Position numbers and translations under genes: made by a program. The notes under the pieces are model-generated. The model did no database searches. It worked only from the letters and a program-made list of their open reading frames with translations, and was not told the DNA's origin. Shown here piece by piece: positions 9,575-19,685 of a stretch of DNA of 27,510 bases (positions within the stretch are counted from its first letter, which is position 1; every line of letters begins with the position of its first letter). Source of the stretch: Podochytrium sp. JEL0797. Lineage: Eukaryota > Chytridiomycota > Chytridiomycetes > Chytridiales > Chytriomycetaceae. The stretch covers positions 1-27,510 of the forward strand of contig JADGJG010000256.1 in NCBI GenBank assembly GCA_027596195.1, in the 5' to 3' direction.

Positions 9575-10707
9575 TCAATCCTTCTTCAAGTTGTGCTTCT
9601 CCACCGTCACACCCTCCTTCTTGATGATGAAAATCTCAACAAAATCACCCGTGTAAATATCGCGCTCGGTGGCACCGTTGAACGCGTCCTTGACAATCTT
9701 GAGCACCTCTTCGAGGGACAGGAGGTGGTGTTTGACGTTGGATTGGTGCTTGTGGCCGACCTGGAATACGGTTTTGGGGGGTTAGCGGAAGTCATGTGAG
9801 CGAAAAGGATGAGTGGTGTCGAACGAAATAAGAGGAGGGCGTTTTTCGGTCAGCGGGGTTTTGCCTCGGCTACGTTGAGGAAGAGAAAGTAACAGCGTGT
9901 TCGAACAAACGCAGCAGCTATCCACTCGGCGCTTCGGTTCATTGGTCCGAAAGAGCCTCCCATCAGGAAAGCCCCCTCGAACCGACATCGCCATCCGAAC
10001 GAAAACTACATTCATCACCAGCCCGCAACTGACATAGAGGGGAGGGAGGGGGGGTACATTTGTTGTTGCACTTTGGCTACCTGGTTATCCAAAAACGGCT
10101 GAATCAAATGCCCCGCACTTCCCGAACACGACCAAATCTGCTTCTCAAAGTTTCCGACGGGGTCGTAACTAAACACGCATCCCTTGCCGTTCTCGTCGAG
10201 CCCACCGAGCGTGTTCCACACGTAGTAAGGGAAGAATCGTTTCGAGTAGAGCACGGTGCTCAGCATTTGCGCGAGGGCAGGGGAACTCATGCTTTTTTCG
10301 TTCTTGTGGTAGTACCACTGGAGATGCGAGAGAGAGAGAGAAAGGACGGGGGTTAATTTCAAGAGATGGGGGGACACGTCAGGGAAGCGAGCAAAAAAAT
10401 AACCCACGTCCAGGTTCTGCGAAATGCGCTTCACGAGAGCCACACCGTCAGCATGCATACCGCCCGTGGCGAGCACCGAGTTGTTTGCGAGGGCATAGAC
10501 TTTCGGGGCGTATCTTGCGTTGATGAGGTATCCCTCCGACATTCTCGTGTCTCCGGCAACGACGCAAAAGTCCTCGCCGGCAATGGCGAGCGTGGTTCTG
10601 TCCAAAAGGGATGGGGAGATAAATAGACTGTTCTGCTGGGTGCGATCGGGTGCTCACCCTCCGTTGTCGGTGTACGGGCTGAAGCGATGTTCGATGTTTC
10701 CGCCCAT
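9575..10707 (-). CDS. PSMB1: 20S proteasome subunit beta-6 (PSMB1 / yeast Pre7)
   Basis: This is a non-catalytic beta subunit of the 20S proteasome core. My exons are 10707-10658, 10597-10408, 10317-10081 and 9760-9575, giving 220 aa, close to the usual length. The N-terminus MGGNIEHRFSPYTDNGG joins to TTLAIAGEDFCVVAGDTR across the first intron, which is the typical beta-6 arrangement. Further signatures are MLSTVLYSKRFFPYYVWN, GGLDENGKGCVFSYDPVG and LDNQVGHKHQ. The last appears only when the donor CAG|GTAGCC at 10081 is joined to the exon at 9760, and this settles the last junction. The last intron is about 320 nt, far longer than others in the window; I see no coding sequence in it. The second intron has a (CT) tract before its acceptor. 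The start is the only ATG that gives the conserved N-terminus. Confidence 0.95.
10327..10341. repeat. GA-rich simple repeat in PSMB1 intron 2
   Basis: GAGAGAGAGAGAGAA on the plus strand reads as CT repeat on the gene strand, just before the acceptor at 10318. It probably serves as the polypyrimidine tract. Confidence 0.7.
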
Positions 10708-11062
10708 TTGGAGTTGTTTGGCGATTTGTTTTTTTTTGCGAAAAAGTGCGCGTCTTGCGCTGGGGAGAAAGATTCAAAGCCACCCCGCCACGGCCCCGTT
10801 TCCTTTCTCTATTAGAAAGTAAATCCCAGCAGATGGTTAAGTCCTCGTCCCATACCACTCTGACGCCATCAACTTTTATCGCGTGAAAAGACCATCAAAG
10901 GGGGGCCGACCCAGATGTTTGGACACACGCGTCTTAGAAGCAATACTTGAATAATTCCTATTTTCTTTCTTCCGTATACTCTTTTATTGTATCAATGTGC
11001 GTGTATCAAAAAAAAGGAGATTGCCGCCTCTCATCAGAGATATCATCATTAAAGAAAAGAAC
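10708..11062. other. intergenic region: 3' end of the 11063-12151 gene and PSMB1 promoter
   Basis: These 355 bases hold the downstream region of the minus-strand gene at 11063-12151 and the promoter of PSMB1. A canonical AATAAA on the minus strand lies at 10983-10988. I see no convincing gene or structured RNA. Confidence 0.5.
10983..10988 (-). terminator. polyadenylation signal AATAAA
   Basis: The minus strand reads AATAAA 75 bases downstream of the stop codon of the 11063-12151 gene, a normal position for a cleavage/polyadenylation signal. No experimental support is visible. Confidence 0.5.
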
Positions 11063-12151
11063 TCAATCAGCCTTCCTCTTTCCCCCCCACAAATTCAATG
11101 AATGTCCTACAGGCACAAACTTCAAATAATCAACATCACAGACCCTCCAATCCCACTTGAGCCTCCACTCCTCCTCCCTCTGATTCTGCTTCCACAAACT
11201 ACCTTCCCCAAGCGGTTTCCCATCCGCCGGAACATACGGCTCCAACACGTCATCCCACGGTGTAAACATTGGGCTCGTGAATTGCAAATCGAAACCGTCA
11301 CGCACGTCACGAAGAACCGGAATCCCCGTTCTTTGATCGACAAGCGAGAATTCAACACGTGCGTCGAAATGGACGTAGACGCGGGCCACGATGCCCGCGT
11401 CGATGGCGGATTGTTTGATTTCCTTGAGTTCGTGGTATTCGATGCGGTGAGAGTCTTGTTCGGGGATCACGAGGGAGTAGAAGTTGAGCCAGTGTTGTAG
11501 AATGTGGGTGGGTGGTGGGGGGGAGGGACCAAAGAGCCAGTGCCAGTGTGTGATGTGTGATTTGAGGGTTGGGACGTGGGCGAAGCGTGGGTCAGAGGCG
11601 AGGAGGGCGAGGGAGGTGGGTGATTTGGGGAGGTCTACTGCTGTGGAGGTGTTTGCGAGGGCAGAGGATTGGTTGTGGTTGTGTGTGGATCGATGCGAAG
11701 ACTGCAGCAGTTTGATGCGGACACTTAGGCCTTTTTTGTTGAGAGCCTCAGTTGCTTCAGTGAATTGGTTTGCTAGAGAGGGCACGCAGACGTGATGGAG
11801 CAAGGCGAGGGAGTCTTCGTTTGGGTTGTTTGATGCATCATCGAGAGAGTCTACAGCAGCGAAAAAAGCAGTGGCCGCACGCGCTGCGTCACTTTTGAAT
11901 TCTTTGTCAAAGTCGTATTGGGCGAGATGAAGCGACGCAAAGTGGCGTCCCATCTGTTCCACGTTGCGCTGCTTCAAAAGACCAAACACGCCGAGTGAAG
12001 AAGGCGCAAACGGAGACGCCGTGTTTCGCAGTGCAACTCCGCTGGCCTTTGACGAAGCATTCACGAGCCACGGGTGTTCGAACGACGCTGTATCTGCTGT
12101 CCGCCGCCCCGTCGTGAGGAACCGTCGCGGAGACCGTAGCGTCCGTGACAT
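11063..12151 (-). CDS. single-exon hypothetical protein, probably mitochondrial, possible Tim44/mL45-like fold
   Basis: The protein has 362 aa and no intron, unusual here. The N-terminus (MSRTLRSPRRFLTTGRR) is rich in Arg, Ser and Thr with no acidic residue for 19 positions, which looks like a mitochondrial presequence. A helical middle (for example YDFDKEFKSDAARAATAFF and HHVCVPSLANQFTEAT) is followed by a His/Ser-rich linker. The C-terminal half alternates strands, from ARVYVHFDARVEFSLVDQ to DLQFTSPMFTP and a terminal WRLKWDWRVCDVDYL. That helix-then-sheet order resembles the NTF2/Tim44-like domain of mitoribosomal mL45 and Mba1, but I cannot confirm homology. No membrane span is visible. 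The start at 12151 is the first ATG of the open frame, and an AATAAA follows the stop. I am confident that it is a gene; the function is open. Confidence 0.75.
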   Translation of the reverse strand: MSRTLRSPRRFLTTGRRTADTASFEHPWLVNASSKASGVALRNTASPFAPSSLGVFGLLKQRNVEQMGRHFASLHLAQYDFDKEFKSDAARAATAFFAAVDSLDDASNNPNEDSLALLHHVCVPSLANQFTEATEALNKKGLSVRIKLLQSSHRSTHNHNQSSALANTSTAVDLPKSPTSLALLASDPRFAHVPTLKSHITHWHWLFGPSPPPPTHILQHWLNFYSLVIPEQDSHRIEYHELKEIKQSAIDAGIVARVYVHFDARVEFSLVDQRTGIPVLRDVRDGFDLQFTSPMFTPWDDVLEPYVPADGKPLGEGSLWKQNQREEEWRLKWDWRVCDVDYLKFVPVGHSLNLWGGKRKAD

Positions 12152-12481
12152 GGCTGGATGTGAACAAAAAGAAAATCGCTTTCTCCTTTTGATTCCTTCC
12201 CAGATTTCCTTGTTGGATGCCCCGACACGTGAAATGCGACTACAAAGTACATGATGCCACCACGCTTCTACACCTCAGTTTACTCACAGTGACCAGGCGC
12301 CGAAAAACGCGTGATCCAAATCGCCGAGTGAGTGCCGCGACTGCCAGAAAACAAGGTTCAGATAAACCATCGCCGCCGCCGTGCCTCAGCGAATCGAAAA
12401 ACTTGCGCTATGCGCGTGTTTCATCACCCTCATCAATCTTCATTTTTCCGAGAAAAAGAATTCGAAACCCACCACCCCCCT
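12152..12481. other. intergenic region between the mitochondrial-like gene and the J-domain gene
   Basis: About 330 bases upstream of the minus-strand gene at 12151 and downstream of the J-protein gene. Open frames here on the plus strand are antisense and Pro/His/Arg-rich without family features. I see no gene, and no AATAAA was identified. Confidence 0.4.
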
Positions 12482-13331
12482 TCAATCGTGTCTCCGTCGA
12501 TCTATCCGTTCAAACACAATATCCTCTCCACGCTTCGCCTCATGCCAGTCGCGCCACGCCTGCTCCTGAATCTCCACCTTACGATGCGTCACGGCCCGCG
12601 CCATGAAAAACATGGTCACAAGCAGGAGTCCAGTGCCGTACATCCACGGTCGGAAGATTTTCATTTCACCTGGTGGTTCTGCGTGAAGGAATTAAACGTG
12701 TTAGTTGTTCCCCTCAGCTTCCACACAATATCAAAAAAACAACTCAACGAACTCCCGCATCCTGCACCGTCCATCCCTGACTCGGATACGCATACCGTCC
12801 TTCTTCCCCACTCTTGTTTATCATGGGCCCAGCGTACCCGCAATCACCCATCAGATCGTATTCGCGACGGTATTGGTCATGGCGCAGCAGCTCGTGAGCG
12901 TCCTGGATCGCCATGTACGATTGCAGCGTTTCTTCTTTGGCTGCAGGGGATTTGTTGAGCGTGCGGTCTGGGTGGTGCGAGAAAGAGAGCTGGTTTTCGA
13001 AACAGTGTGAATTAGTAAAGCGGATGCGGGTGATCAGTCATCCGGCAGCCAGTCTCTTGATTGGAGGCCAGTAGCCAGGGGTTTGCCATCAAATCCGACA
13101 TGTCCCTCTCACTTCTTTCATATCAGAAACGTCCCCGCCTCTCCCCCACTCCCATCGCGATCCACTCCTTACCTCGTAATATTTCTGCTTAATCTCCTTG
13201 GAAGTCGCATTCTTTGAAACTCCTAGCAATGAATACGGCGAAGCCTTGTGTTTCCAAGGGAGCGGCGATTTCATGGCCGGGTTTCCGTAATGCCGCTGGG
13301 CTTGGACGCATCGAGTGGCTCGGTGATACAT
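12482..13331 (-). CDS. J-domain (DnaJ-type) protein with C-terminal membrane segment, probably organellar
   Basis: J proteins recruit Hsp70 and stimulate its ATPase. Exon 1 (13331-13173) starts with an Arg-rich, presequence-like stretch (MYHRATRCVQAQRHYG) and the first J-domain helices (SPYSLLGVSKNATSKEIK). Exon 2 begins at 12989 and supplies the HPD motif (SFSHHPDRTLNK) and the last helices, ending YRREYDLMG. A third exon (12678-12482) encodes a membrane span (MYGTGLLLVTMFFMARAV) and a charged tail. Its junction is uncertain. A donor at 12847 fits the phase and gives 165 aa. Without exon 3, exon 2 reads on to a stop at 12744, giving 134 aa. A small J protein with a C-terminal span resembles the DNAJC4 layout. 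The J domain is firm; the 3' structure is not. Confidence 0.72.
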
Positions 13332-13906
13332 TTTTTGGCAAAACAAAAAATGGCAAAGTTGTCGACCTTTCACTTTATTCGGATGATACCAAAAAATCTA
13401 TTTCCATACTTAGGAAGACCCGAGCACGGAGCAGTCATCCGTTTTCGCTCCCTCATCACAAAAAAAAGAGGACCCCACCTTTTCCCATCCTCTTCCCACG
13501 ATCCTTCAAAACTCGGACACGCGGCCAACGCGACCACCGCCAACACCACCACCACTGTCACGACCTTTGACACACACACACATACCACGCGAAAAAACGC
13601 CTTCTTTTCTTCGTTGTCGAATCTTCTTCCAATTGCCAGTGTTGCCACAAGAATCTCGTCACACACGCGAACGTGGAAACGAAAACCCCCACTTGATTCC
13701 CGGTACGCTTTTCCACATACTTGCAAGCCTGTATTCTCAACACACGCGCACGCGATTCACGTGCTGCTGTCCCCCTGAGAAAACTTTGATTTCAACATAA
13801 CCATGAAAGAGGATTGAACGTTCCCCCCTTTCGGTCGCATCGCGTGCCCCAAAGATCCAAGAAATATAAACATATATTGTCCAACTCATTGTTCCCACTT
13901 CCCCGT
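13332..13906. other. 575-bp gap without a confident gene
   Basis: This gap lies upstream of the J-protein gene and downstream of the alpha-galactosidase stop. A minus-strand frame at about 13370-13726 is open for some 118 codons and contains a Val-rich hydrophobic stretch (VVTVVVVLAVVALAAC), but it has no ATG and I could not build a spliced model. An (AC)6 repeat sits at 13570-13582. It is probably promoter and untranslated sequence. Confidence 0.4.
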
Positions 13907-15616
13907 TCACTTGAGCTCAATGTATCCGTTGCGTCTCGAACGCACCCAGACGATTCCAACGAGGAAAGCAAATACAACAAAGAGGGGCAAGAAGCCGATG
14001 GGCTCCGCAACAAGAGATACCGACGCGTTGACAAGATGAGGTTCAACCAGAGCGGGGAACTCGCCGTTTCTGTGAGAAATCTGTGATTTTGAACCGCGTC
14101 AATAACATAAGAGAACGAGAGAGAGAGAGAGCAGAGAAAATGAAACAACGCACCCGCAAAATACGAGACCCATGGGGAGGCAAAAATCCCAACACCAACC
14201 CCACCGACCCCGAAACCACCCCCACATCCACCCGCGCCTCCAAATCCCTCACCCCCAAAACCCACCCGCCACTCGCTGCCAAAGTCTCCTCCGTCGCAAA
14301 CACCCCAACCCCAACATTCACCCCACGCACCCCCTTGTCCCCCTTATTCACCACCACCAACACGCGATCCCCGCCCTCCAACTCCCCAACCCAAGTCCAC
14401 ACATCCGCCACAATCGCACGCAGGTACGCCGCCTTCCCCAACGAATCCTGATTAATCGCAATAACTTCGGGGTTCCCGATAATCGCGAGGGTTTCGGGCG
14501 TCATGGCGCGCACGTCGTGGCCGAGGAGGAGCGGGGATTTGAGCGCCGCCCAGACGGAAAAGTGGGTCCGGTATTCCGTGTCGGACATGCCCCCGTTGCC
14601 GACTTCGAGCATATCGAGGTCGTTGAAGCCGCCGGGGTGTGCCCATTTGGAGAGGAAGACGTTGCGGTTGATGAGGTCTGAGACGGATTCCCAGTTGTCG
14701 CTAATTTTTATTTTGTATGAACGCAGAAAAATTAGAAGGGGTGGGCGAAGTCGCGACACAATTCAAAACACGGCAAGCAAACAAAAACCCCAACTCACGA
14801 AATATCTCCAGTCGTTCTCCACGAATTCCCCAACGAGTCCCCAAACTCCCACACACTATTCTCCCCCCACGAACACAACGCATAATTAATCGGTCTCCCC
14901 GTCGCATTCAACGCGTCCCGCAAGTCGCCATATCGCCGAATAGTCTACATCCCGTTAGCCAAAAAAAAGCCAAAAAAAAAAGACGGTTTCGTTATTTACC
15001 CCCGGAATATCATTCATTGCTTGGTTATTGCAGTTATCGTATTTAAAGTAATCAATACCCCAATGCGCATACGTCTGCGCGTCTTGAGTCTCGTAATGCA
15101 ACCCGCCAGGACGCTTGGCGCACGTGAGGGTTCCGGCGGAAGAATACAAGCCGAATTTGAGACCTTTGGAGTGGACTGTAACCAAACCGATGGGGTATTA
15201 GAATTGAGAGAGAGAGAGAGAGAAGGAAGGAGGAGGGGGGGGGGGGGGGGGGTTAATGGAAACAGAACTGTAATCGGCAAGGGCGCGCATTCCCGACGGA
15301 AACGACTTGGGATCCTCGTGAATGAATCCATCCTTGTCTCTTTCTTGGGCCCAACAGTCGTCGATATTAATGTGGTTGTATCCCAGTGTAGCGAGACCTG
15401 GGGAGAAAACGTTGGGTTGTGAGTCAGCCAAAAAGGTGAGCCCAAGCGAGGAGAATTGGAACCTGTCGAGACAACGGCATCGGCGTGCTCGCGGATCAGC
15501 TCCTCGTTGACATTGCATCCAAACTTGTTCCACGAGTTCCATCCCATGGCGGGGGTGCGGCCAACACCGTTGTTGAGGGCGAGGGCAGTGGTGGCGAGGA
15601 CGACGAAACCAAGCAT
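13907..15616 (-). CDS. GH27 alpha-galactosidase with C-terminal membrane anchor
   Basis: The enzyme hydrolyses terminal alpha-1,6-galactosyl residues of sugars such as melibiose and of galactolipids or galactomannans. My exons are 15616-15463, 15397-15269, 15175-15000, 14944-14799, 14700-14154 and 14080-13907, giving 441 aa. A signal peptide ([17 protein letters not shown]) precedes the GH27 start [15 protein letters not shown]. The nucleophile is Asp141 in FKYDNC. The acid/base is Asp200 in WRTTGDIS (Arg196-x3-Asp200). Other landmarks are [30 protein letters not shown] and AINQDSLGK. The beta-sandwich ends with [10 protein letters not shown]. The last exon then adds a luminal linker with one NAS glycosylation site, a hydrophobic span (about 411-430, [18 protein letters not shown]) and a short basic tail [11 protein letters not shown]. 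That makes it a type I membrane protein, unlike the usual secreted fungal enzymes. Introns 2 and 5 carry CT or C-rich tracts. Confidence 0.93.
14117..14131. repeat. GA simple repeat in alpha-galactosidase intron 5
   Basis: A GAGAGA tract on the plus strand lies within the intron at 14153-14081 and reads CT on the gene strand. It is probably a pyrimidine tract. Confidence 0.65.
15206..15252. repeat. GA tract followed by an 18-base G homopolymer in alpha-galactosidase intron 2
   Basis: A run of GA repeats (15206-15223) leads through GGAAGGAGGA into 18 consecutive G (15235-15252). On the gene strand this is C18 followed by CT repeats, upstream of the acceptor at 15176, so it may simply act as a pyrimidine tract. 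G18 can form quadruplex-like structures and is error-prone in sequencing. Confidence 0.85.
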
Positions 15617-15753
15617 TTTTGGAAATGTTTTGCACGCGCCAAAAATGATTTGATCTCATTGGAAAAGGGTGGGAAGAGGGGAAAAGAAAAAAAAGAAGCT
15701 GACGAGAATGTATTGATATAGATACTGCGAGAATGAAAAAACAAAAAAACAAC

Positions 15754-18700
15754 CTATTTTCCCCCAGTCGACCATCTCGTCGGGAACATTTGCAACCCAG
15801 CAATATCATCCGTGTACCTGATGGGCGAGAACCGGCGCTTGATAATCACACGCACAATCGCATACATGTACAAAAACAGTCCAAACGCCATGGAAATCAA
15901 CCACGTGTAAGGCGTGAGTCTCCAGTTGGTCAAAAAGACCACGTTGATGCCAGGAATGTAGACAATCAGGAGAGAGAAGGTGCCTCCAACCAAGATTCCA
16001 ATGAAGGACCACTTGTTGGCAAACATGAAGGATCCCCATGGGTTGCTCAAACGCGCCTTGCAGATGAAGTGGTTGAAACATTGCTGGAACATGATGGCGA
16101 GGTAGTATGCGGATTGTCCAAACGAGAGAGCCACGACTTGGTCGTCGACAGTCACGGTGCGATCGCCCATGGTGTATTCGTTTCCGTCCACACCCCAATT
16201 GGCACCATACTTGACAGCCTCGTAAGGAGTGATGCCCATGTGGAACCACATGGCAAAGAAGAAGCAGGTGAGACATCCAACCGTTTGAATGGTTCCAGCC
16301 TCCAAATACGAGTACGACAACACATCCCCGTCAATCAGAATGTCGTCCTCAGTCTTTTCAAACTTCTCAACCCAGTATCTCTTGCTAAAGACCTTCTTGA
16401 CTCCACGCGTGAACTTGGTCATCTTGGAAACACCTGAGTCGTCCTCCTCCTCGTGAACGGCCTCGACGTTGCCACCGTGTTCGGCTTGGTCGAGGGCGCG
16501 GCGGCGGTAGAGTCGTTCAATGGACTGTTGCGTGACAGGCTTGCGTGGGGGAAGCTTCATGAGACCAGCGGGGTTTTCGGAGACATCGAACGCGTAGGTC
16601 AAGGCAATGAACAGCTCGAAACCCAAGTCAACGACGAGAATGAGGATGGACGACAGGGGAAGCGGCATAGGAACGATAATGTAGAGCAAGTTGGCCCAGA
16701 CTTCCGGCATGGTGTGCGTGATGGTGTATTGAATGGACTTCTTGAGGTTCTGGAAAATCAAACGACCCTCCTCGATACCAGCAACAGTGGAGGCAAAGTT
16801 GTCGTCGAGAAGAATCATGGCAGCAGCTTCCTTGGACACGTCCGAACCAGAGATGTTCATAGCAATACCCAAATCGGCCTTCTTGAGAGCGGGGGAGTCG
16901 TTTACACCGTCTCCAGTGACTCCGACAATGTGACCTCTACCCTGAGCACGCTTGACAATATCCAACTTGTGCTTGGGGGACGTACGCGCAAAGATGATCT
17001 CCTCCTTGTCGAAAATGTTCTCCCACTCCTCGTTGGTCAGGTCGTCGATCGTGTCTCCGTGAATGACAATGGCGTGAACGTCAGACTCGGGGACCTGCGA
17101 CTCCGGAACTCCCCGCTTCCTGGCAATCTCAGGCTTGGTGTCCGTGAGCATCATGTTGATCTTGCGTCCAATGGCCTCGGCAGTCAACGGGTGGTCTCCG
17201 GTAACCATCATGACGCGAATACCAGCAGCACGACATTTTCCAACAGCTTCACGAACTCCGTGCTTGGGCGGGTCTTCAAGGGACACCAGACCCAAGAAGG
17301 TCAGGTTTTCAGTGGGGTAGTTGGCTGGGTCTCTGAGGAACTCAAAGTCGACGGGGAACTGCGATTCAGGAAGAGCAAGACACGCGAAAGCCAAGACACG
17401 GTGACCCTGGGAGGCAAACATGGTATACATCTCGTCGTACTTGGCCTTGTGCTCGGCAGTCAATGGAGTGACGTTCTTGCCGTCGTGGATGGTAGAGCAG
17501 AGCTTCAAGACGCGCTCGGGCGCACCCTTGATGTACAACATCAATGATCCAGTAGTGTGCTTCTTCTTGTGGATGGTCATGGCCCATTTGTTGCTCGAGT
17601 TGAAAGGAATCTCAAACACCTTGGGGTAAGCGTTCTGGGCGTCGTCGAAGTTGGGAAGCTTGACGGCGGCGAAACGGATCAAACCAGCCTCAGTAGCATC
17701 TCCGAGAATCTCACGAGTAGCGATGGGACCCTCACTGGTGGTGAACTTGGCAGTTGGGTTGATGGCGGCGGCGTGGAGGAGTTCGTTGGTCGCGTCGGAG
17801 TCGTTAATGTCGAAGGGAGAGGCAATCTTGGCCTCCTCAGATCCCTCAGCCAAGTTCTGGGCAAAGTAGAGCTTGAGACCGGTCCACATGAACGTGAGAG
17901 TCATCTGGTTACGCGTCAAAGTACCAGTCTTGTCGGTGGCGAGCAGAGTGATGGCACCAAGAGTTTCAACTCCCTGGAGGTCCTTGCAGAGAACTTGGCG
18001 TTTGGCCATACGCGCAGCGGCGATGGAGAGGAGCATGGTGACGGTGGCAGGAAGACCTTCTGGGACGAAAGACACGAAGGTTCCGATGGCAAAGTTGAGT
18101 GAGTTTGAGATGCCCGAGTTCTTGGCAGTCATGGAAACGATGAAGAAGATGATGGCGGTGACGGCAGCGACACTGGCAATGAGCTTGACAAAAGAGTCGA
18201 TCTCGATAGAAAGTGGGGATTCACGACGCTCCTCGTTGGCAGTCAAAGACGCGATTTGTCCGATGACAGTGTTGTCTCCGGTGCGAATGACGATACCGAA
18301 TCCGTTTCCAACGACAGCGAGAGTGCCGTTAAACGCCAAATTGGTGGCCTCGAGAGTGCTCTGATGGGTGTTCTTTTTGCTGCGCTCTTGAGGGTCAGCT
18401 TCACCAGTCAACGAAGAGTTGTCGACTTTGAGCTCCGTAGACCCGATGATAAGGAGGTCGGCCGGAATCTTGTCTCCGGAACGGACAACCACAATGTCTC
18501 CGAGAACCAGCTCCTTGGCAGAAATCTGCTGGGTCTGACCGTCACGGATAACGTAACACTGAGACGGGATCAAGTTCTGTGGATGACAAATAGTCGGGTA
18601 TCAGAAGTCGATTCTTTGGTAAACACGCGTTGAAACCAAAAATGAACTCACCAAGAACGACTCGAGGATTGCTGCCGATTTCTGTTCTTGGTAGAACTCG

Positions 18701-19360
18701 ATCAGAGCATTCATGACAGCAACACCGATAAGAATGGCGCCGAGGTACGTCTATATGAATTTCATTTCGATAAGTTTACAAGTGCGAGAAGGGAAGAAAA
18801 TCACGTTCACCCACGTTTTGATAATTCGCAGCATAATTGATGGCGAGCAGAACGTAACAGGCGATACCCGAGACAATCAACATCAAGTTAAAGAGCCCGA
18901 GGAGAATGTCCATAAAGCGCAGGAACCAGTGGCGCTTCTTGGGAGGGGTGAGGCAGTTGGGACCGTATTCGAGAAGGCGCTTGGCAGCATCGGCCGCAGT
19001 CAGACCCTGTGAGTCGCCCGGTTTCTCTTCATTGATCGAAACCGTGTATTTGGCCGCGACTTCGTGAACAGACATCAGGTGCTCGGTCTGAAGATTTACA
19101 TGTCAATCAGTTCACTGATCTGATCACATCGCGAGAACATCACGAATCACTCACCACAGACAAAGCCTTCGCCTTTCCGGCCTTGGCGGGAACTGCAGCG
19201 GAGGGAACGTTCGCAGTTGATGCATTGGTGGAGATTGCGGCCGTACCTGTCGCATCAGAGGAGACCGGATCAGTCATTATGGAACCCGAGAAGCGCCGGC
19301 TGGGCGCGTAGTATACTCACTCGGCTCAGAAAATGCAATGTGGGAGTTGTCTCCAGCCAT
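15754..19360 (-). CDS. type IIC (Na,K/H,K-ATPase alpha-like) P-type cation pump, copy 1
   Basis: This is an ATP-driven cation transporter of the plasma membrane. My exons are 19360-19321, 19246-19155, 19087-18815, 18750-18652 and 18576-15754, giving 1108 aa. The actuator motif SLTGEA is at about 224-229. M4 contains FVPEGLPATVT. The phosphorylation site is Asp383 in DKTGTLT. The hinge is TGDGVNDSPALKKADLGIAM. The last 130 residues hold M7-M10, with a long luminal loop. In M5 the sequence is YTITHTMPEV, where animal Na,K-ATPase has Ser-Asn before Ile-Pro-Glu. In M6 it is VDLGFEL, with Glu at the second acidic ion site. The cytosolic linker after M6 is longer than in animals and includes an acidic HEEEDD patch. 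No beta subunit is in the window. The family is certain, but transported ions cannot be named. A paralogue starts at 27181 with the same first two intron phases. Confidence 0.95.
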
Positions 19361-19685
19361 TTCGAATTGCCGGGAGTGTGTGCGGTTTTCAGGTACTTTT
19401 TTTCGACGATCCACGCAAATCCACAGCCTTTTTCCCCGTCGGCTGGGGGCTGAAAAAATTTCGTTCCCATCGGAAATTTTGTGGCAAGTGTGGCAAAACA
19501 AATATAAATTGCGTTTTTGATTGGAATCCCGGGGGCTGAAGAAAACTGGCAATGGGGGGTTACGAAAAATAAGGCTCCTTTCTTCCTCTCTTTTCCTTTC
19601 ATCGCGTGTATGCCGTGTCCATAAGAAAAGAGAGAGACTGGGAGAGAGAGGGGAATTTGCAGGGAATTTGTGTTACGTTACGCGT
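19361..19685 (-). promoter_or_regulatory. upstream region of ATPase copy 1
   Basis: These 325 bases separate the ATPase start from the stop of the upstream peptidase gene, both on the minus strand. An AT-rich element (AATTTATATT on the minus strand, 19501-19510) lies about 140 bases before the start and could be a TATA-like box. A GA-rich tract at 19627-19650 is the only other structure I see. Confidence 0.4.

Noticed and set aside
12332..12958. Plus-strand open frame (208 codons), His/Pro/Arg-rich
   Set aside because: It overlaps the J-protein exons on the other strand and has no recognisable features.
13370..13726. Minus-strand frame with a Val-rich hydrophobic stretch
   Set aside because: It has no ATG and no workable splice model, and the hydrophobic run comes from GGT/GTG repeats. 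It is mentioned only as part of the gap.
16453..17547. Long plus-strand open frame (364 codons)
   Set aside because: It is exactly antisense to the ATPase coding exon, has no domain features, and reflects codon bias of the opposite strand.
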